From positions 310,001-374,000 of the forward strand of contig NZ_BJML01000001.1 in the NCBI RefSeq assembly GCF_006539145.1: 64,000 nt of DNA, given 5' to 3'. The stretch comes from Microbacterium testaceum. Its GTDB lineage: Bacteria > Actinomycetota > Actinomycetes > Actinomycetales > Microbacteriaceae. A program made the translations under genes and the position numbers. Position 1 is the first letter of the stretch. The number at the start of each line of letters is the position of its first letter. Shown piece after piece: positions 31,639-41,768 of this stretch. The notes under the pieces were generated by a model that saw nothing but the letters and a program-made list of their open reading frames with translations, was not told the DNA's origin and made no database searches.

Positions 31639-32601
31639 TCAGTCCCGAGTGGCCCAGTACCCGTCACCGCGCATACGCAAAGACAGACGGAGATCGATCG
31701 AGGGGTCGACAGCATCGAGGGGAAGGGCAACCCGCGGTGCCAGCGCGCCTCGGCGCCATCCCTCCCACCGGCCGGCGAGCGACACGGCGTCGCGACGCAG
31801 CACGAGGCGGGCGCCGGTGACGATCCCCTCGACGACGAGCGCACGCAGGCCCCACCGCGAGCGCAGCACCCCGTACTTGCGCAGCAGGTAGCCGCGCGCG
31901 AACCCGGAAAGGCGGCGCTGCCGCACGGACTCCTTGCCTGCGCTCGCGCCGCCCAGATGCATTCCCGAGGGCTCGGGGATCGCGACACACGACCATCCGG
32001 CCGCCCGCAGACGGAAGGCAAGATCGAGTTCTTCGCCGTACATGAAGATGTTCGTGTCGAATAGGCCCACCTCCGCGAGGGCTGCGCGGCGATAGACGGC
32101 TACGGCACCGTAGGGTCCGAGGACGGGTGGGCGCTCGGCATCGGCTCTCGAGAGCTCGGCGCCGTGGAAACGGACGAAACCCGCCCCCGTCACATCGGCC
32201 ACGATGCCGTAGGAGTCGACGGTGCCGTCGGGAGCGAGAAGCAGGGTCGCGGCGCTCCCGACACGGGATGCCGGGTCGTCGGGCAGGGCGCGGAGAGCTG
32301 CAGCGACGGCATCGGGTTCGAGGACGACATCGCTGTTCACCAGCATGACGAGGCGGCCGTGACCCGCGGCCATCCCGACGTTGCACGTGCGGGCGAACCC
32401 GAGGTTGACCTCGTTGCGGATGAGCGTGACGTCGGGGAACTCGTCGCCGATCCGATCGGCGGTGTCGTCGGGGGACAGATCGTCGACCACGATGACGCGG
32501 GCCGGGACGCTTTGCGCACGGGCCGCTCGGATGCAGGAACGGACGAAGTCCCAACCCCCGTGGACGGGGATGACGAGATCGACCTCGGGATCAGCGTTCA
32601 T
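31639..32601 (-). CDS. Family 2 glycosyltransferase (rhamnosyltransferase-like)
   Basis: This 320-aa enzyme starts with VDLVIPVHGGWDFVRSCIRAA, then VIVVDDLSPDDTADRI and NEVNLGFARTCNVGMAAG. The DxD-like site is VMLVNSDVVLEPDAV, and YGEELDLAFRLRAAGW is the acceptor/catalytic acid motif. These mark the WbbL/RfbN rhamnosyltransferase branch of GT2, but the sugar is not certain. It is convergent with the ABC ATPase and divergent from the next GT2 gene. Upstream a TAAACT at 32692-32697 (minus) could be its -10, with an ~80 nt leader. Confidence 0.82.
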   Translation of the reverse strand: MNADPEVDLVIPVHGGWDFVRSCIRAARAQSVPARVIVVDDLSPDDTADRIGDEFPDVTLIRNEVNLGFARTCNVGMAAGHGRLVMLVNSDVVLEPDAVAAALRALPDDPASRVGSAATLLLAPDGTVDSYGIVADVTGAGFVRFHGAELSRADAERPPVLGPYGAVAVYRRAALAEVGLFDTNIFMYGEELDLAFRLRAAGWSCVAIPEPSGMHLGGASAGKESVRQRRLSGFARGYLLRKYGVLRSRWGLRALVVEGIVTGARLVLRRDAVSLAGRWEGWRRGALAPRVALPLDAVDPSIDLRLSLRMRGDGYWATRD

Positions 32602-32725
32602 TCGCGACCTGCCTTCCAGTGGGGGCGAGAGCCCGGCCGTCAGCGAGATCGTGCAGTGGGCGATTGCGAAGCCGACGGAGGCGGAGGGTTCAGTTTATCG
32701 TCGCGCGGTCGGGGAACCCGGTCGG

Positions 32726-32731
32726 TAGCAT
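32726..32731 (+). promoter_or_regulatory. -10 hexamer TAGCAT before a GT2 gene
   Basis: TAGCAT lies 26 bases before the ATG at 32758. Here transcription would begin about 20 bases ahead of the start codon, so this gene has a short leader, unlike most of its neighbours. Confidence 0.3.
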
Positions 32732-32757
32732 GGTCGGGTCCCCTCGACACCGACGCC

Positions 32758-33756
32758 ATGACCTCCACAGACCCCGCCTCCGTCCCCGGTTTCATCGTTC
32801 TCGCGGCGTACCGGCCGCCCGCCGAACTCTTCTCCCGCCAGCTCCGATCGATCCAGGCGCAGACGCTGACAGCGTTCCAGTGCGTGATCGTGGCTGACGG
32901 CGGCGTCGATGAGGTTCGCGGACAGGTCGTCGACGCGGTCGGAACTGACGAGAGGTTCCGCGTCGTCGGTTTCGAAGAGCGGGTGGGCTTCTACTCCAAC
33001 TTCGAACGTGGTCTCGAGGAAGTGCCCTCCGACGCACCCTGGGTCGCGCTGAGCGATCAAGACGACGAGTGGAGGCACGACAAGCTCGCGATTCTCGTTC
33101 CCGCTCTCGAGCGGGCGGCGTTGGTCAGCGGTCAAGCGCGCGTCGTGACCTACCCCGAGGGCGTCGTCGTCTCGGCATCCACCCAACGACGAGCGGTGAC
33201 CGCACCGGCCCTCGTGCTCGAGAACCAGTTCTCCGGGGCTCTGTGCGTCTTCCGCGGCTCGCTGCTGCGCACCGCGCTGCCTTTCCCTCGCTACACCGGA
33301 CCCGCGCAGGTGCACGACCACTGGCTCGCCGTCTGCGCCGCCGCTACGGGGGGAATCGCCGTCGTCGACACGGTGGTGCAGGACTACGTGCAGCACTCCG
33401 CGAACGTGCTCGGCGAAGCGGACACCGCGCGCCTGGGATGGCGCCAGACGCTTCGCCGTCGTCGGGATGCCGTCCGGACCGACACGCAGGGAGCGGGACC
33501 CCGGGCCGTCGCGCGCTCGATCTACCTCGTCAATGCGGGGTGGGCGGAGGTCATGATCGATGCCCTCGGCACACGCGTCGTCCGCGCGCCCGTTCAGCAG
33601 CTCGCCGCGGCCTTCGGTTCACACCGGCGTAGCGGGCGCACTGTCCAGACGGTGATCGGGGCCGCACGCCGTCGCGAGATCTCTGCGCGCTCCGCGGCCG
33701 TGTATCTCGTCGGTAGCGCTCTGTGGACGCTCACCGGTGGTGACCGCCGCGGGTAG
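32758..33756 (+). CDS. Family 2 glycosyltransferase
   Basis: This 332-aa enzyme has FIVLAAYRPPAELFSRQLRS at the start, CVIVADGG, and WVALSDQDDEWRHDKL, the SDQDD-type metal motif of rhamnosyltransferases such as those of streptococcal rhamnan loci. A QVHDHWLAVCAA stretch probably supplies the catalytic acid. There is no membrane segment. It lies between the rhamnan exporter and a second flippase, transcribed alone. Confidence 0.82.
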   Translation: MTSTDPASVPGFIVLAAYRPPAELFSRQLRSIQAQTLTAFQCVIVADGGVDEVRGQVVDAVGTDERFRVVGFEERVGFYSNFERGLEEVPSDAPWVALSDQDDEWRHDKLAILVPALERAALVSGQARVVTYPEGVVVSASTQRRAVTAPALVLENQFSGALCVFRGSLLRTALPFPRYTGPAQVHDHWLAVCAAATGGIAVVDTVVQDYVQHSANVLGEADTARLGWRQTLRRRRDAVRTDTQGAGPRAVARSIYLVNAGWAEVMIDALGTRVVRAPVQQLAAAFGSHRRSGRTVQTVIGAARRREISARSAAVYLVGSALWTLTGGDRRG

Positions 33757-33793
33757 CAACGGTTTCGCCGACGGCTCGCGACGGGCCTCACGC

Positions 33794-35026
33794 TCAGGCG
33801 TTGGCGACGATCGCACGCTGTCGCAGGATCTCCCGGGTAGCGGCGATACCGACGATGGTGAGCACCACCACCTCCGATGCCGCGAGACCCCAGACGACAG
33901 CGGTCGCCCCGAGCGTCGACCCCAGCAGGAACATCGCGGGAAGACCGACGCACGCCGACGAGATGATCGCCAGAAGCACGATGCGATTGCGGTTCGCGGG
34001 CACCAGCACGTTGCGGATCAGCGGCGTCGTCAACGAGATGATGAGATACGTCACCCCGTAGGCCGGGAACATCGAGGGGGGAGGCGCGACGGCGGAGCCC
34101 AAAAACGCCGCGGTCAGCCAGGGTCCGAGCAGGACCAGGACCAGCAGACCGACGATTCCCACGACGAGATGCAGAGCGAGGGCGACCAGGTGGCGCCGCG
34201 TCCGACCCTGTTCCCAGGTGGCCTCGAGGACCCACTTCTGCAGGGTGTTGCCGACGATCAGGATCGCCGTGAGCCCCACCCGATACAGCTTGTCGGCCGA
34301 GGTGAGCTCGGCGGCGGCCTGGGTGCCGACCACCCCCTGGGTGATGGGGACGGGCGCGGTCGTGTAGCTGCCCCCGAGGCCGTCGGCGCTCGCGAGGGGA
34401 AGGTTCTGACGGAAGCTCCCCGCGATGCCCGCGGGATGCAGCGGCGGGACGACCCGCCCGAAGAGATGGAGGTGGAGGGCCGCGAGTCCCACGAGTGTTC
34501 CGGCGATCATCATCAGCGGGTAGGCGACCAACTGTCCCGACAGCTGCATCACCAGAGCGCTGCCGGCCGTGAACACCGCCATGGGGATCGCCTCGTACCA
34601 GAGCACCATCTGCGCGCGTCCCGTGCCGACCGCGTACCACGACATCGTCAGTCCCGTGAGACCCGTCGCGAGGACGACGAGCGCAGCGACCCCTCCGAAC
34701 GCGCCGCCGACGAGTGCCGCCGCGGCCCACGCGGCCACCCCGCCCGCGACGACGAACACCGTCAGGCGGGACCAGAAGCTGTGGGCGTAGACGTCCCTCC
34801 GGGCCTCGTCGTGCTCCGCCATCGCGATACGGGCTCCACCGGCGACGTTCCAGCCGTAGCTCGAGATCATCGCGAGGAGGCTTCCCAGCGCCTGGCCGGT
34901 GCCGATCGCCGCCCACCCGTCGGCTCCCTGGATACGCGCCGCAATGGGCAGCACCAGCAGCGGCACGACGGCGACGATCATCGGCGCGGTGCCGAAGCCG
35001 ATCAGACGAGCGAGAAGGACCTTCAC
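33794..35026 (-). CDS. Polysaccharide flippase (Wzx-like)
   Basis: This 410-aa protein has about twelve membrane segments. The N-terminus KVLLARLIGFGTAPMIVAVVP and the long-range pattern of paired helices with few charges fit the polysaccharide transporter branch of the MOP superfamily. It would flip an undecaprenyl-linked glycan. It is the last gene of a five-gene operon on the minus strand and starts (GTG) within the stop of the preceding GT4 gene. It differs strongly from the flippase at 20 kb, so the locus may handle two substrates. Confidence 0.75.
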   Translation of the reverse strand: MKVLLARLIGFGTAPMIVAVVPLLVLPIAARIQGADGWAAIGTGQALGSLLAMISSYGWNVAGGARIAMAEHDEARRDVYAHSFWSRLTVFVVAGGVAAWAAAALVGGAFGGVAALVVLATGLTGLTMSWYAVGTGRAQMVLWYEAIPMAVFTAGSALVMQLSGQLVAYPLMMIAGTLVGLAALHLHLFGRVVPPLHPAGIAGSFRQNLPLASADGLGGSYTTAPVPITQGVVGTQAAAELTSADKLYRVGLTAILIVGNTLQKWVLEATWEQGRTRRHLVALALHLVVGIVGLLVLVLLGPWLTAAFLGSAVAPPPSMFPAYGVTYLIISLTTPLIRNVLVPANRNRIVLLAIISSACVGLPAMFLLGSTLGATAVVWGLAASEVVVLTIVGIAATREILRQRAIVANA

Positions 35027-36150
35027 CGGCCGCGCTCCGATAGCACCTTGTCGAGCACTCGCGCCGTCGCCTCGGCCGCGGCGTCCCAGGTGAAGCGCGA
35101 CGCCCACCGCTGGGCCTCGGACCGCGCGGCGTCGTCGGCGGGAGTCCGCAACGCCGCTGTGATCGCGGCGCCGAAGGCGTTGGCATCCGTCGCATCGGCG
35201 TAGTGAGCCGCGTCGCCGCCGACCTCCCGCAGGACGGGGACATCGTGGGCGAGGACGGGAACCCGCCGGCGCAGTGCGTCGACGACGGGGAGGCCGAAGC
35301 CCTCGGCGAGGGAGGGGCAGACGTAGAGGGCGGCGGCCTGGTAGAGAGCCTCGAGCTGCTCGTCGCTGACCCAGCCGGGCAGGATCACGTCGCGCTCGAG
35401 GCCCAGTCGCGCCACGTCACCGGCGAGCGGATCGGGCAAGCGGCTGCCCGCGATGACCGTCACGGGTCGATCGGTGGGGGAGATGGTCGCGAGAGCGGCG
35501 AGCAGCCCCGGGAAGTTCTTGTGCGGCATGCGGTTGCCGACGCTCAGCACGAGGGGTCGGCCCGCCGGCAGCGCGAAGGGCGACAGGATGCCGTGGGGCT
35601 CGGCGACGGGTCGCGGTTCGGAGCTGCCGTTGTGCACCACCGAGATGAGACCGGCGGGAACGCCGAGAAAGCGCTCGATGCTGTGAGCCGCCGCGTGCGA
35701 CACCGTGATCACGCGGTCGGCGGTCTGCGCCGAACGACGCATGAGGGTCGACGTCACCGCGCGCTGCGCGCGCTGGGCGAGGCCGCCGGGCACCTCGTCG
35801 TAGATCGCGTCGTGCACGGTGACCATGCGCTTGACGCCGCGGAAGACAGGCCCGAAGTTGGCCGGTGCCCACACCAGGTCGGCCCGGCCCCGCCGCGCGA
35901 GCAGGTCGGTCGACGTGACCGCGCCGAGGGCCCACGTCGCCGGGCCGGAGCCCACCCACGGCACCGTCTGCACGTGGCCGGGGAAGAAGGCCGACACGCG
36001 GTCGGTGCCGGCACGACCGGTCACCGCGGCGAAGCGCGTCTCCGGCAGAAGACCGGCGATACGCGGCAGCAGTTCGCGGACGTAGGTCTCGGTGCCCCCG
36101 CGTGAGCCGGTGAACCCGAGGAGGTCGACGAGGATGCGGCGCTCGGCCAT
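35023..36150 (-). CDS. Family 4 glycosyltransferase
   Basis: This 375-aa GT-B enzyme has GSRGGTETYVRELLPRI at the donor-independent N-terminus. Its C-terminal half has VLSVGNRMPHKNFPGLL, LPGWVSDEQLEALYQAA and CPSLAEGFGLPVVDAL with the conserved glutamates of the GT4 EX7E motif. It is a cytosolic mannosyl-, rhamnosyl- or similar transferase working on a lipid-linked acceptor. Its ATG overlaps the previous stop by one base and its stop overlaps the flippase start. Confidence 0.88.
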   Translation of the reverse strand: MAERRILVDLLGFTGSRGGTETYVRELLPRIAGLLPETRFAAVTGRAGTDRVSAFFPGHVQTVPWVGSGPATWALGAVTSTDLLARRGRADLVWAPANFGPVFRGVKRMVTVHDAIYDEVPGGLAQRAQRAVTSTLMRRSAQTADRVITVSHAAAHSIERFLGVPAGLISVVHNGSSEPRPVAEPHGILSPFALPAGRPLVLSVGNRMPHKNFPGLLAALATISPTDRPVTVIAGSRLPDPLAGDVARLGLERDVILPGWVSDEQLEALYQAAALYVCPSLAEGFGLPVVDALRRRVPVLAHDVPVLREVGGDAAHYADATDANAFGAAITAALRTPADDAARSEAQRWASRFTWDAAAEATARVLDKVLSERGR

Positions 36151-37346
36151 CAGCTCTCGATGACGGCTTCGGGGCGCTGCTCGCGCCGGGGCGTGGTCAG
36201 CACGCCCGAGAAGAAGCTCATCATCGCGGTCTGGAAGCCAAGGATGATCAACAGCGCGCTGGGGACGGCGATGCGCACGGCCTGGGCGGCGTTCTGCGCC
36301 CCGAAGTCGAGGTTTCCCCACAGCGCCACCTGCACGATGCCGATGACGATGCCGAGGAAGAACAGGCCCACACCGATGAGCAGACCGCGCTCGGCCGACC
36401 ACTTCGCCACGATGCGCCGGTATCTCTCGCTCGTGGGGAGGAACCCCTCCTGCGTGGCGTAGAGCTTGGTCAACCAGAAGAACAGCAGGGACTGGAACCC
36501 GATCACGCACAGCGCGCTCGCGTAGACCATGGTCGTCACGTCGAAGCCCACGTCGCCGATGCGGACACCGCCGAACGACAGCACGCCGACCGCGATGGCG
36601 CCGAAGAAGAAGGCCACGAGGCCCGGGTAGACGAAGAGCCAGCGCGGAGCGAACAGCAGGAGGAAGCGCAGGTGACGCCACCCGTCATGCCAGCTGCGCA
36701 GGTGCGGCGGGCGCGAGCGACCGTCTTTCTTGAGGGTCGTGGGGACCTCTTCGATGCGGAAGCGGGCGAGAGATGCCCGCACGACCATCTCGGAGGCGAA
36801 CTCCATGCCGGTGGTCTGCAGGTCGAGCTGGCGGATGCGGGCGCGGTTGAAGCCGCGCAGGCCACAGTGGAAGTCGCGGATGCCGGGCTTGAAGAACAGC
36901 TCGCCGATGAACGACAGCACCGGGTTTCCGAGGTACTTGTGCAGCGGGGGCATGGCGCCCGGCTCGATGCCGCCGCGGAAGCGGTTGCCCATGACCAGAT
37001 CTGCTCCGGCCCGCAGGCGCTCGACGAAGGGCTCGAGGTTCTCGAAGTCGTAGCTGTCGTCGGCGTCGGCCATGATGATGTACCGACCGCGGGCCGTCTC
37101 GATGCCGTTGATGAGCGCAGCGCCGTAGCCGCGACGCGGGGCGTGCGAGACGCGGGCGCCGAGCCCCTCGGCGAGGGCCTGCGAGCCATCGGTGCTGCCG
37201 TTGTCGGAGATGAGGATCTCGCCCCGGATGCCGCTGCGCTCGAGGAAGCCCTGCGCCTTGCGGATGCAGACTTCGAGCGTCTCGACCTCGTTGAGGCACG
37301 GCATGAGGATCGTCAGCTCGACGTCGGACGGTGCGGGAGTGGTCAC
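36150..37346 (-). CDS. Family 2 glycosyltransferase with C-terminal membrane domain
   Basis: This 398-aa protein has a GT2 domain (ELTILMPCLNEVETLEVCI, ILISDNGSTDGS, IIMADADDSYDF) and, after residue ~225, four hydrophobic segments. This is the layout of polyprenyl-phosphate glucosyl/mannosyl transferases. It would make a lipid-phosphate sugar used as a donor outside the membrane, possibly by the 638-aa membrane protein two genes upstream. The GTG start overlaps the preceding GT4 stop. Confidence 0.88.
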   Translation of the reverse strand: MTTPAPSDVELTILMPCLNEVETLEVCIRKAQGFLERSGIRGEILISDNGSTDGSQALAEGLGARVSHAPRRGYGAALINGIETARGRYIIMADADDSYDFENLEPFVERLRAGADLVMGNRFRGGIEPGAMPPLHKYLGNPVLSFIGELFFKPGIRDFHCGLRGFNRARIRQLDLQTTGMEFASEMVVRASLARFRIEEVPTTLKKDGRSRPPHLRSWHDGWRHLRFLLLFAPRWLFVYPGLVAFFFGAIAVGVLSFGGVRIGDVGFDVTTMVYASALCVIGFQSLLFFWLTKLYATQEGFLPTSERYRRIVAKWSAERGLLIGVGLFFLGIVIGIVQVALWGNLDFGAQNAAQAVRIAVPSALLIILGFQTAMMSFFSGVLTTPRREQRPEAVIES

Positions 37347-38539
37347 GGGGTGTCTTCTTTCGTCTTCACCGCGGCGGGGCTCGGCAGCGACAGCGCCGAG
37401 ATGATGCCGTCCACGGTGCGGCGGATGGTGCGAGTGCCGACGGCGGTGTCGTACCAGGCGCGCGCTGTGCGTCGCAGGTCGTCACCGCCCTCGGCGATGT
37501 CCCGGATGGCCCGGGCGAGATCGGCGGGGCGGGTGGTGGGGGAGACGACGCCGTTGACGCCGTCGTCGATGAGTTCGGTCGCGGCGTTGCCCTCGTCGGC
37601 GACGAGCACCACCGGAGTGCCGTGGGCATTCGCCTCGACGACGACGAGGCCGTACCCCTCGCGGCGTGACGGGTTGGCCAGGGCGAGGGCTCCGTGCAGC
37701 AGTGTGTCGAGTTCGGCATCCGAGACGAAGCCCGGGAAGTCTGTCCACTCCTCGCCGCCGACGCGTCGCACCTCGGCGCGCACGGCTTCGGAGCTGGGCC
37801 CGGTGCCGAGCACGACCAGGCGGAGGTCGGGCAGGCTCTTGCGCGCCGCCGCGACGGCGGCCGGGAGAACCTCGACGCGCTTGTCGGGGATGTGCCGGCC
37901 GACGTAGAGCACGTACGGCGGAGCCGCGGCCGCCGAGGGGGGAGCCACCTCGACGGCACCGTCGATGAGCCCGGGGCTCACGAGGGGCGCGCCACGCAGA
38001 CCCTCACGGCGCAGACGGGCGGCCGAGAGCTGCGAGTGGCACGTGGCCAGCGGGGTGACCGCGATGGCCGCGCGCTGCAGGACCCAGGCGATCGTTCCGG
38101 TGACGACGCCCGAGTACTCGACCCACTGTCGGCGGTGCCACACCTCGAGGTAGTCGACCGCCAGGCGCGTGCCCGATCCGAGCAGTGCCAGGCGGGCGGC
38201 GAAGACGTTGAAGATCGGCAGACCGCTGACGACGACGGCCGCGTACCGACGGCGCCGGCGCACCAGCGCGCCGAACAGTCCCGCCGCGTAGCGCAGGGCC
38301 GCAGGGATACGGCGCACACCGTCGTCGGAATACAGCGACAGGCGCCCGGTCACCGGCACGATACGGAAATGGTCTTCCGGCGGGGTCGCGGCATCCCACT
38401 GCACGGCGGTCAGATAGTCGACGTCGAGACCCGAGCGTCCCAGTTCGTCGGCGAAAGCGCGGTACTGCCGCTCACCACCGCCGGTGGAGTAGGGGAACAG
38501 GCAGTCGTACGCGACCGCCACGGTCGAAGCGCGCGACAC
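37343..38539 (-). CDS. Family 4 glycosyltransferase
   Basis: This 398-aa enzyme shows the GT4 pattern. The N-terminal YSTGGGERQYRAFADEL loop is followed by VLYVGRHIPDKRVEVLP, and then DFPGFVSDAELDTLL and NPSRREGYGLVVVEANAHGTP with the EX7E glutamates. It is the second gene of its operon, starting with GTG directly behind the stop of the membrane-protein gene. The sugar specificity is not visible. Confidence 0.88.
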   Translation of the reverse strand: MSRASTVAVAYDCLFPYSTGGGERQYRAFADELGRSGLDVDYLTAVQWDAATPPEDHFRIVPVTGRLSLYSDDGVRRIPAALRYAAGLFGALVRRRRRYAAVVVSGLPIFNVFAARLALLGSGTRLAVDYLEVWHRRQWVEYSGVVTGTIAWVLQRAAIAVTPLATCHSQLSAARLRREGLRGAPLVSPGLIDGAVEVAPPSAAAAPPYVLYVGRHIPDKRVEVLPAAVAAARKSLPDLRLVVLGTGPSSEAVRAEVRRVGGEEWTDFPGFVSDAELDTLLHGALALANPSRREGYGLVVVEANAHGTPVVLVADEGNAATELIDDGVNGVVSPTTRPADLARAIRDIAEGGDDLRRTARAWYDTAVGTRTIRRTVDGIISALSLPSPAAVKTKEDTP

Positions 38540-38540
38540 C

Positions 38541-40457
38541 TCAGCACCCCTCGATGCGGAACAACTTGGCGGCCGGGCCCTGCGAATCCACGAGCACGAG
38601 GTGCGTGCCGGGAGTGAGGTCCTGGATGCCGCTGTAGGCCGCGGCGCCCGCGGGATCGATGACGTCCTGCGTGCCGAAGTCGAGCACGTAGTCGACGCCG
38701 AGCTGATCGACGGTGCGGCACACGGCCGGGTCGGAGTCGATGTCGCGAAGATGCGCGTTGAGGAAGAGCACCTCGGGGGAGGGGTTTCCGAAGACGTGCT
38801 TCTGGGTCACCTGGCGGTCTGCGAAGGCGAGCGCGAGGGAGGTACCCGTCCGGGGGCTCCCGGCGATGAGCGCGTCGGGGGGTGTCTCCTCGTCGAGACG
38901 CTCGAGCAGCGCCTCTTCGTCGGACGACAGGATGAGGGAGCTGTCGGTATAGGCGTAGGCCTCGTGCACCTGGGCGAGCGCGATTCGGACGTTGGGACCG
39001 ATCGCCACCGAGAACACGGCGGCGATACCGACCACCACCGCGCCGACGCGGAGCCACCCGGGAACACGTCGTTCGCCAACAGTCGCTCGGACGAGATCGA
39101 CGATGGCCAGCGCGCCGAGGGTGGCGACGGGGATGGCCACCAGCGGCAGCAGCGCGGCGAGCCGGTTCGAGTCGTTGTACCAGGGGTTGGTGAGCAGCTG
39201 ACGCAGGGGGCTGTCGATGCGCAGGCCCGAGGCCACGGCGAACAGCGCCACCGCGACGGCGAAGGGCGCGAGGACCGTGAGCAGGCGGGGGCGGCGCGCG
39301 ACGGCGGCGAAGCCCGCGATCAGCAGCAGAGAGGCGACCACGGTTGGAGTGAACCCGCGCGGTGCGGCGAACAGCCCTTCGCCGAGGGACTGCGACAGTT
39401 GCTGCCACGGTGCCCAGCCCGAGTGCTCGGCCCCGGTGCGGAAGACCGCGACGGTACCCGCCAACGCCACGGCGAAGGCGACCACGGCGATCCCGAGCCC
39501 GAGGACGGATCCGCGCGTGCGTTCGGTGACCGCGCGCACGGCGAACGCGGTGATGACGACGGCGGCGGCGAAGAACAGCAGGCTGAGGAACGCGTTGGGG
39601 TGGCCGAGAAAGGTTCCCCCGGCCAGCAGGGCGACCAGCAGAGCCGAGCGCACCAGGGCGGGGGCACGGCGCTCGGGCAGCATCGTCACGATGACCGCGA
39701 GGGCCGCGGGGAGCATGGCGTACCCGACGAGGTTCGGGTACAGCACGCCCCAGTTGAAGAACAGGGCGGGGAAGGCCCCGAACCCCGTCGACAGCGCAGC
39801 GGACACGACGTAGGCGGTGCGGCGCTGGGCGAAGAAGGCCCCGGCGAGAGCCATCACCGACGCGGGCCAGAGGATCGACACGATCGCCAGGTTCGACCCG
39901 TTCACCGCGACGGGGACGCTCGCGCCCGTCAACTCGGCGCCGAGGGTGGTGAGGGCGTGCCAGGCGTTCGGATAGAAGCCGATGTCGGAGGTGGACCCGA
40001 TCTGGAACGGCGAAGCGCTGCCGTTCTGCAGGCCCAGGGCGATCGCGTTCAGGTGGACGATGTTGTCGAAGCGCTGCGCGATGTTGCCGGGAGCACCGAA
40101 GGCGCGGGCGAACATGACGGCGCTGACGAGGGCCGTCGCCACCAGCGACAGGAGCGCGACCAGTCCCGTTCGGCGCCCGGCGGGCGCGGTGTCGACCCCG
40201 GCGACGCGGCGCAGGACGAGTGCGATGCCCATGACCAGGAGCGTGACCAGGGCGAGGGGGATCAGGTTCCACCGCAGACCCACGAGGGGAGCGACGGACG
40301 CCGCGGCGGCGGCGATCGTGACCGAGATCGCGGGAGCGAGCAGCAGCCGTTGGGGGCTTCGCCAGCCCCAGCCGACGGCGACCACGGCGACGCCGGGGAT
40401 GATCAGAACGGCAGCGACGGCAAGGTACGCCGGAATCGCGCTGACCCAGTCACCCAT
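38541..40457 (-). CDS. Large polytopic membrane protein, DUF6541-like, possible GT-C glycosyltransferase
   Basis: This 638-aa protein has about twelve to fourteen hydrophobic segments from residue 5 to ~470, followed by a soluble C-terminal domain of ~150 residues. The domain includes ALIAGSPRTGTSLALAFADR and QLGVDYVLDFG. The layout of many helices plus a C-terminal extracytoplasmic domain is that of GT-C glycosyltransferases using polyprenyl-phosphate sugars; the DUF6541 assignment is from memory. The ATG is preceded by a GGAG-type ribosome binding site. It heads the operon with two GT4, one GT2 and a flippase gene. Confidence 0.6.
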   Translation of the reverse strand: MGDWVSAIPAYLAVAAVLIIPGVAVVAVGWGWRSPQRLLLAPAISVTIAAAAASVAPLVGLRWNLIPLALVTLLVMGIALVLRRVAGVDTAPAGRRTGLVALLSLVATALVSAVMFARAFGAPGNIAQRFDNIVHLNAIALGLQNGSASPFQIGSTSDIGFYPNAWHALTTLGAELTGASVPVAVNGSNLAIVSILWPASVMALAGAFFAQRRTAYVVSAALSTGFGAFPALFFNWGVLYPNLVGYAMLPAALAVIVTMLPERRAPALVRSALLVALLAGGTFLGHPNAFLSLLFFAAAVVITAFAVRAVTERTRGSVLGLGIAVVAFAVALAGTVAVFRTGAEHSGWAPWQQLSQSLGEGLFAAPRGFTPTVVASLLLIAGFAAVARRPRLLTVLAPFAVAVALFAVASGLRIDSPLRQLLTNPWYNDSNRLAALLPLVAIPVATLGALAIVDLVRATVGERRVPGWLRVGAVVVGIAAVFSVAIGPNVRIALAQVHEAYAYTDSSLILSSDEEALLERLDEETPPDALIAGSPRTGTSLALAFADRQVTQKHVFGNPSPEVLFLNAHLRDIDSDPAVCRTVDQLGVDYVLDFGTQDVIDPAGAAAYSGIQDLTPGTHLVLVDSQGPAAKLFRIEGC

Positions 40458-40558
40458 GCAATTCCGTCTCCGTCCGCGGCCGTTACGACACGCCATCGTA
40501 TCGGACGGTCTCTGCGGGGCCGCTGAGCGCGGCCGCGGGGGCACGGATGCGTCCCGGG

Positions 40559-41761
<1,203 letters not shown>

Positions 41762-41768
41762 TGTCCCC

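Noticed and set aside
32726..32737. Leaderless start after TAGCAT
   Set aside because: Six to eight bases after this hexamer there is only GTC, not a start codon. The in-frame ATG is 26 bases away, so a short leader is more likely.
38601..40526. Long plus-strand open frame of 641 codons opposite the membrane-protein gene
   Set aside because: No family features and a very Arg/Gly/Asp/Glu-rich sequence without membrane or domain pattern; the minus-strand frame has coherent membrane helices and an operon context.
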